Position numbers and translations under genes: made by a program
Part shown: in pieces, positions 60,735 to 64,000 of the stretch
Layout of the letters: each line of letters begins with the position of its first letter
Numbering within the stretch: position 1 is the stretch's first letter
Assembly (NCBI RefSeq): GCF_018070025.1
Contig: NZ_JAGPYQ010000001.1
Coordinates: forward strand, 6,572,001-6,636,000
Source of the DNA: Streptomyces liliiviolaceus
Lineage (GTDB): Bacteria > Actinomycetota > Actinomycetes > Streptomycetales > Streptomycetaceae
DNA: 64,000 bases
Reading direction: 5' to 3'
The notes under the pieces: model-generated
What the model saw: the letters and a program-made list of their open reading frames with translations, nothing else
Databases searched by the model: none
What the model was told of the DNA's origin: nothing

Positions 60735-63122
60735 GTGACGACACCCCTCGTAGGGTCCATCGAAGGCAGGATCGCCGAGGAACTCGGCGTACGGGAGCGG
60801 CAGGTCAAGGCGGCCGTCGACTTGCTCGACGGCGGCTCGACGGTGCCCTTCATCGCCCGCTACCGCAAGGAAGCGACCGAGATGCTCGACGACGAGCAGC
60901 TGCGCACGCTCGAAGAGCGGCTGCGCTATCTCCGGGAGCTGGAGGAGCGGCGCTCGGCGATCCTCGACTCGGTGCGCGAGCAGGGCAAGCTCACCGACGA
61001 GCTGGCGGCCCGGATCCAGGGCGCGGAGACCAAGGCGCGGCTGGAGGACATCTACCTGCCGTTCAAGCCGAAGCGGCGCACGAAGGCGCAGATCGCCCGT
61101 GAGGCGGGCCTGGAGCCGCTCGCCGAGGGACTTCTCGGGGACCCGTCCGTCGATCCGGTCGCCGCGGCCACGGCCTTCGTCGACGCCGACAAGGGCGTCG
61201 CCGACCCGCAGGCCGCCCTGGACGGCGCCCGCTCGATCCTCACCGAGCGCTTCTCCGAGGACGCCGACCTGATCGGCGAGCTGCGCGAGCGCATGTGGGT
61301 GCGCGGCCAGCTGGCAGCCAAGGTCAAGGACGGCAAGGAGGAGGCGGGCGCCAAGTTCGCCGACTACTTCGACTTCAGCGAGCCCTTCAAGGCCCTGCCC
61401 TCGCACCGCGTTCTCGCCATGCTGCGCGGTGAGAAGGAGGACGTCCTCGACCTCGTCCTGGAGCCCGAGGAGCCCTCCGAGCAGCCCGGCCCGTCCTCGT
61501 ACGAGGGGATCGTCGCGCAGCGCTTCGGGATCGCCGAGCGCGGCCGGCCGGGCGACAAGTGGCTGACGGACACGGTCCGCTGGGCCTGGCGCACCCGGCT
61601 GCTCGTCCACCTCGGCATCGACCTGAGGCTGCGCCTGCGCACGGCCGCCGAGGACGAGGCGGTCAATGTCTTCGCGACGAACCTGCGTGACCTGCTGCTG
61701 GCCGCCCCGGCGGGCACGCGCTCGACGCTGGGGCTCGACCCGGGGTTCCGTACGGGGGTGAAGGTGGCCGTGGTCGACGCGACCGGCAAGGCCGTCGCCA
61801 CGGACGTCATCCACCCGCACGTCCCGGCGAACCGGTGGGACGAGGCCATCGCCAAGCTCGCCCGCCTCGCCAAGGAGCACGCGGTCGAGCTGATCGCCAT
61901 CGGCAACGGCACGGCGTCCCGCGAGACGGACAAGCTCGCCGGTGAGCTGATCGCCAAGCACCCGGAGCTGAAGCTCACCAAGGTGATGGTGTCCGAGGCG
62001 GGGGCGTCCGTGTACTCGGCGTCGGCGTTCGCCTCCCAGGAGCTGCCCGGCATGGACGTGTCGCTGCGCGGCGCCGTCTCCATCGCACGGCGGCTGCAGG
62101 ACCCGCTGGCCGAGCTGGTGAAGATCGACCCGAAGTCGATCGGTGTCGGCCAGTACCAGCACGACCTGTCCGAGGTGAAGCTCTCGCGCTCCCTCGACGC
62201 GGTCGTCGAGGACTGTGTGAACGGCGTCGGCGTGGACGTGAACACGGCGTCCACTCCCCTGCTCACCCGGGTCTCCGGCATCACCTCCGGGCTCGCCGAG
62301 AACATCGTGGCGCACCGCGACGCGAACGGCCCGTTCACCTCACGCACCGCGTTGAAGAAGGTCGCCAGGCTCGGCCCCAAGGCGTACGAGCAGTGCGCGG
62401 GCTTCCTGCGGATCCGCGGCGGCGACGACCCGCTGGACGCGTCGAGCGTGCACCCCGAGGCGTACCCCGTGGTCCGCCGGATGGTGAAGACGGCGGGGAG
62501 CGGGGTGGGCTCGCTGATCGGCAACACGGGGGCGCTGCGCTCGCTGCGGCCGGACGACTTCGTGGACGAGAAGTTCGGTCTGCCGACGGTGACGGACATC
62601 CTGCGGGAGCTGGAGAAGCCGGGGCGCGACCCGCGGCCCGCCTTCAAGACGGCGACCTTCAAGGACGGGGTCGAGAAGATCGCCGACCTGGAGCCGGGGA
62701 TGGTGCTGGAGGGGGTCGTCACGAACGTGGCGGCGTTCGGGGCGTTCGTGGATGTCGGTGTCCACCAGGACGGGCTCGTGCACGTCTCCGCGATGTCGAA
62801 GACCTTCGTGAAGGATCCCCGGGACGTCGTGAAGTCCGGGGACATCGTGAAGGTGAAGGTGCTTGAGGTCGACATTCCGCGCAAGCGGATCTCGTTGACC
62901 CTGCGGTTGGACGACGATGCGTCGGCGGCTGCGCAGGAGGGTGGCTCCGGGCGTCCTCAGCGCGGTGGCGGGCGGCCGCCTCAGCAGCGGGGCCGTTCCG
63001 GCGGAGGGAAGGGCGGGGGTTCGCGTCAGGCTGCCGCGCCCGCGCCCGGGAACAGTGCGATGGCTGACGCCTTGCGGCGGGCGGGGCTCGCGGACCCGAA
63101 GGGTCGGAACGGGCGGGGCTGA
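60735..63122 (+). CDS. tex: Tex-family RNA-binding transcription accessory protein
   Basis: The protein has 795 residues from the GTG at 60735. The Tex_N helical part ([20 protein letters not shown]) is followed by the YqgF RNase H-like domain ([20 protein letters not shown]), the helix-hairpin-helix pair ([18 protein letters not shown]) and an S1 domain ([20 protein letters not shown]). The C-terminus is Gly/Arg/Gln-rich with [20 protein letters not shown]. It acts in transcription or RNA metabolism. Confidence 0.95.
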   Translation: MTTPLVGSIEGRIAEELGVRERQVKAAVDLLDGGSTVPFIARYRKEATEMLDDEQLRTLEERLRYLRELEERRSAILDSVREQGKLTDELAARIQGAETKARLEDIYLPFKPKRRTKAQIAREAGLEPLAEGLLGDPSVDPVAAATAFVDADKGVADPQAALDGARSILTERFSEDADLIGELRERMWVRGQLAAKVKDGKEEAGAKFADYFDFSEPFKALPSHRVLAMLRGEKEDVLDLVLEPEEPSEQPGPSSYEGIVAQRFGIAERGRPGDKWLTDTVRWAWRTRLLVHLGIDLRLRLRTAAEDEAVNVFATNLRDLLLAAPAGTRSTLGLDPGFRTGVKVAVVDATGKAVATDVIHPHVPANRWDEAIAKLARLAKEHAVELIAIGNGTASRETDKLAGELIAKHPELKLTKVMVSEAGASVYSASAFASQELPGMDVSLRGAVSIARRLQDPLAELVKIDPKSIGVGQYQHDLSEVKLSRSLDAVVEDCVNGVGVDVNTASTPLLTRVSGITSGLAENIVAHRDANGPFTSRTALKKVARLGPKAYEQCAGFLRIRGGDDPLDASSVHPEAYPVVRRMVKTAGSGVGSLIGNTGALRSLRPDDFVDEKFGLPTVTDILRELEKPGRDPRPAFKTATFKDGVEKIADLEPGMVLEGVVTNVAAFGAFVDVGVHQDGLVHVSAMSKTFVKDPRDVVKSGDIVKVKVLEVDIPRKRISLTLRLDDDASAAAQEGGSGRPQRGGGRPPQQRGRSGGGKGGGSRQAAAPAPGNSAMADALRRAGLADPKGRNGRG

Positions 63123-63209
63123 GTTCTGGGCTGCCGGGCCCGGTCTCTCCGGTTCCACCGGAGGGGCGGGCCCGGACCGTTGTGACGTGCGGGTCCGGTG
63201 GGGGCCGGC

Positions 63210-63230
63210 CGCGCAGTTCCCCGCGCCCCT
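63210..63230. repeat. SIR-like repeat, copy E
   Basis: cgcgcagttccccgcgcccct in the gap between the convergent tex and ABC-F genes, preceded by the same gtgacgtgcgggt stretch as copy D. An adjacent ggggctgcgcccctg segment may form the terminator. Confidence 0.8.
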
Positions 63231-63290
63231 AAAAACGGGGCTGCGCCCCTGTTTTCGCCCTTGAGGGGCGCGGGTCTGTCGGTGGAACGC

Positions 63291-64000
63291 TCAGCGTTCC
63301 GTCACCTTGCCCGCGGCCACCTCCAGGCGGCGGGTCGTGTGGACCGCGTCCAGCATGCGGCGGTCGTGGGTCACCAGGAGCAGCGTGCCCTCGTAGGAGT
63401 CGAGGGCCGATTCCAGTTGCTCGATCGCCGGAAGGTCCAGGTGGTTGGTCGGCTCGTCGAGGACCAGGAGGTTCACGCCCCGGCCCTGGAGCAGGGCCAG
63501 GGCCGAGCGGGTGCGTTCGCCCGGTGAGAGGCTGGCGGCCGGGCGCAGGACGTGGTCCGCCTTGAGGCCGAACTTGGCCAGGAGCGTACGGACCTCGGCC
63601 GGCTCGGTGTCGGGGACGGCCGCGCAGAACGCGTCGAGCAGCGCCTCCGTCCCGTGGAAGAGCTTGCGGGCCTGGTCGACCTCGCCGACGATCACGCCCG
63701 AGCCGAGCGTGGCGTGCCCCGAGTCCAGGGGTACGCGGCCGAGCAGGGCGCCGAGCAGCGTGGACTTGCCCGCGCCGTTCGCGCCGGTGACGGCCACCCG
63801 GTCCGCCCAGTCGATCTGGAGCGTGGCCGGGCCGAAGGTGAAGTCGCCGCGCCGGACCTCGGCGTCGCGCAGGGTGGCGACCACGGAGCCCGACCGCGGG
63901 GCCGCCGCGATCTCCATCCGCAGCTCCCACTCCTTGCGCGGCTCCTCCACCACGTCGAGCCGCTCGATCATGCGCTGGGTCTGCCGGGCCTTCGCGGCCT
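63291..64000 (-). CDS. ABC-F family ATPase, C-terminal part (5' end outside window)
   Basis: The frame is open from the window's right edge (AAKARQTQRMIERLDVVEEP) to a stop at 63291. The second ATPase domain shows Walker A GANGAGKSTLLGALLG, the signature LSPGERTRSALALLQGRG and Walker B LLVLDEPTNHLD. The N-terminal part is outside the window. Tandem-ATPase ABC-F proteins lack membrane spans and act on ribosomes, often for antibiotic resistance or translation control. Confidence 0.9.
   Translation of the reverse strand, partial: AAKARQTQRMIERLDVVEEPRKEWELRMEIAAAPRSGSVVATLRDAEVRRGDFTFGPATLQIDWADRVAVTGANGAGKSTLLGALLGRVPLDSGHATLGSGVIVGEVDQARKLFHGTEALLDAFCAAVPDTEPAEVRTLLAKFGLKADHVLRPAASLSPGERTRSALALLQGRGVNLLVLDEPTNHLDLPAIEQLESALDSYEGTLLLVTHDRRMLDAVHTTRRLEVAAGKVTER

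Overview
This looks like a chromosomal segment of a Streptomyces. The DNA is very GC-rich with strong third-position GC. GTG starts and 4-base stop/start overlaps are frequent. Marker families include a CvnA-D conservon, the actinobacterial hopanoid operon, SCO6745-family, DUF6126, DUF6380 and DUF5941 proteins, and a c-di-AMP riboswitch ahead of a LysM/M23 endopeptidase. No plasmid or phage module is visible. The only mobile trace is a decayed IS630-like transposase tail near 3.1 kb. All calls come from reading the sequence and recalling protein families; no database search was run.

Left part (1-32.9 kb), a mosaic of short units. It starts with an aldehyde dehydrogenase tail and an M20 amidohydrolase. 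Next come an orphan STM4015-type LRR gene with a TTA codon, a PadR/VOC pair with two palindromic operators, and tRNA-Pro(GGG). A split transketolase follows, behind a MerR-type promoter with apparently no leader. After a MmcQ/YjbR protein and a membrane-anchored ricin-B lectin, one minus-strand block carries GNAT, XRE-cupin, LysR, kbl and tdh; the last two form the threonine-to-glycine pathway. A five-gene conservon (13.8-18.1 kb) follows, then an MBL hydrolase, a Glu/Leu/Phe/Val dehydrogenase, regulators, secreted enzymes, a TetR/MFS efflux pair with a palindromic operator, the riboswitch-controlled LysM/M23 endopeptidase, a GH36 alpha-galactosidase, a tyrosine phosphatase and an XRE/DUF6126 pair.

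Centre (33.7-46.8 kb), the hopanoid operon, all on the minus strand and mostly translationally coupled: leader ORF, hpnC, hpnD, DUF6380, hpnE, polyprenyl diphosphate synthase, squalene-hopene cyclase, hpnG, hpnH, ispG, dxs, hpnO. It joins MEP-pathway supply (ispG, dxs), chain elongation, squalene formation, cyclization and side-chain building. A type 1 idi lies 9 kb further on.

Right part. At 47.0-54.1 kb is a coupled minus-strand operon: two CDP-alcohol phosphotransferases (one fused to DUF5941), a sugar-phosphate nucleotidyltransferase, a glycerol-1-phosphate-dehydrogenase-like enzyme, a GT2 glycosyltransferase and a TagGH-like ABC exporter. It reads as a pathway for a phosphodiester-linked envelope glycolipid or polymer and is my best candidate for an undescribed system. 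Then come a GalE-like epimerase, idi, a HATPase, an enoyl-CoA hydratase, two DJ-1-fold genes, a SCO6745-family protein, Tex and an ABC-F fragment.

Two patterns cross gene borders. Short tandem repeats (mostly 15 bp) sit at or over the 3' ends of many genes, and 15-bp arrays give histidine-every-five-residues tracts in two conservon proteins. A GC-rich 'cgcgcagttccccgcgcccct' element recurs in four intergenic gaps.
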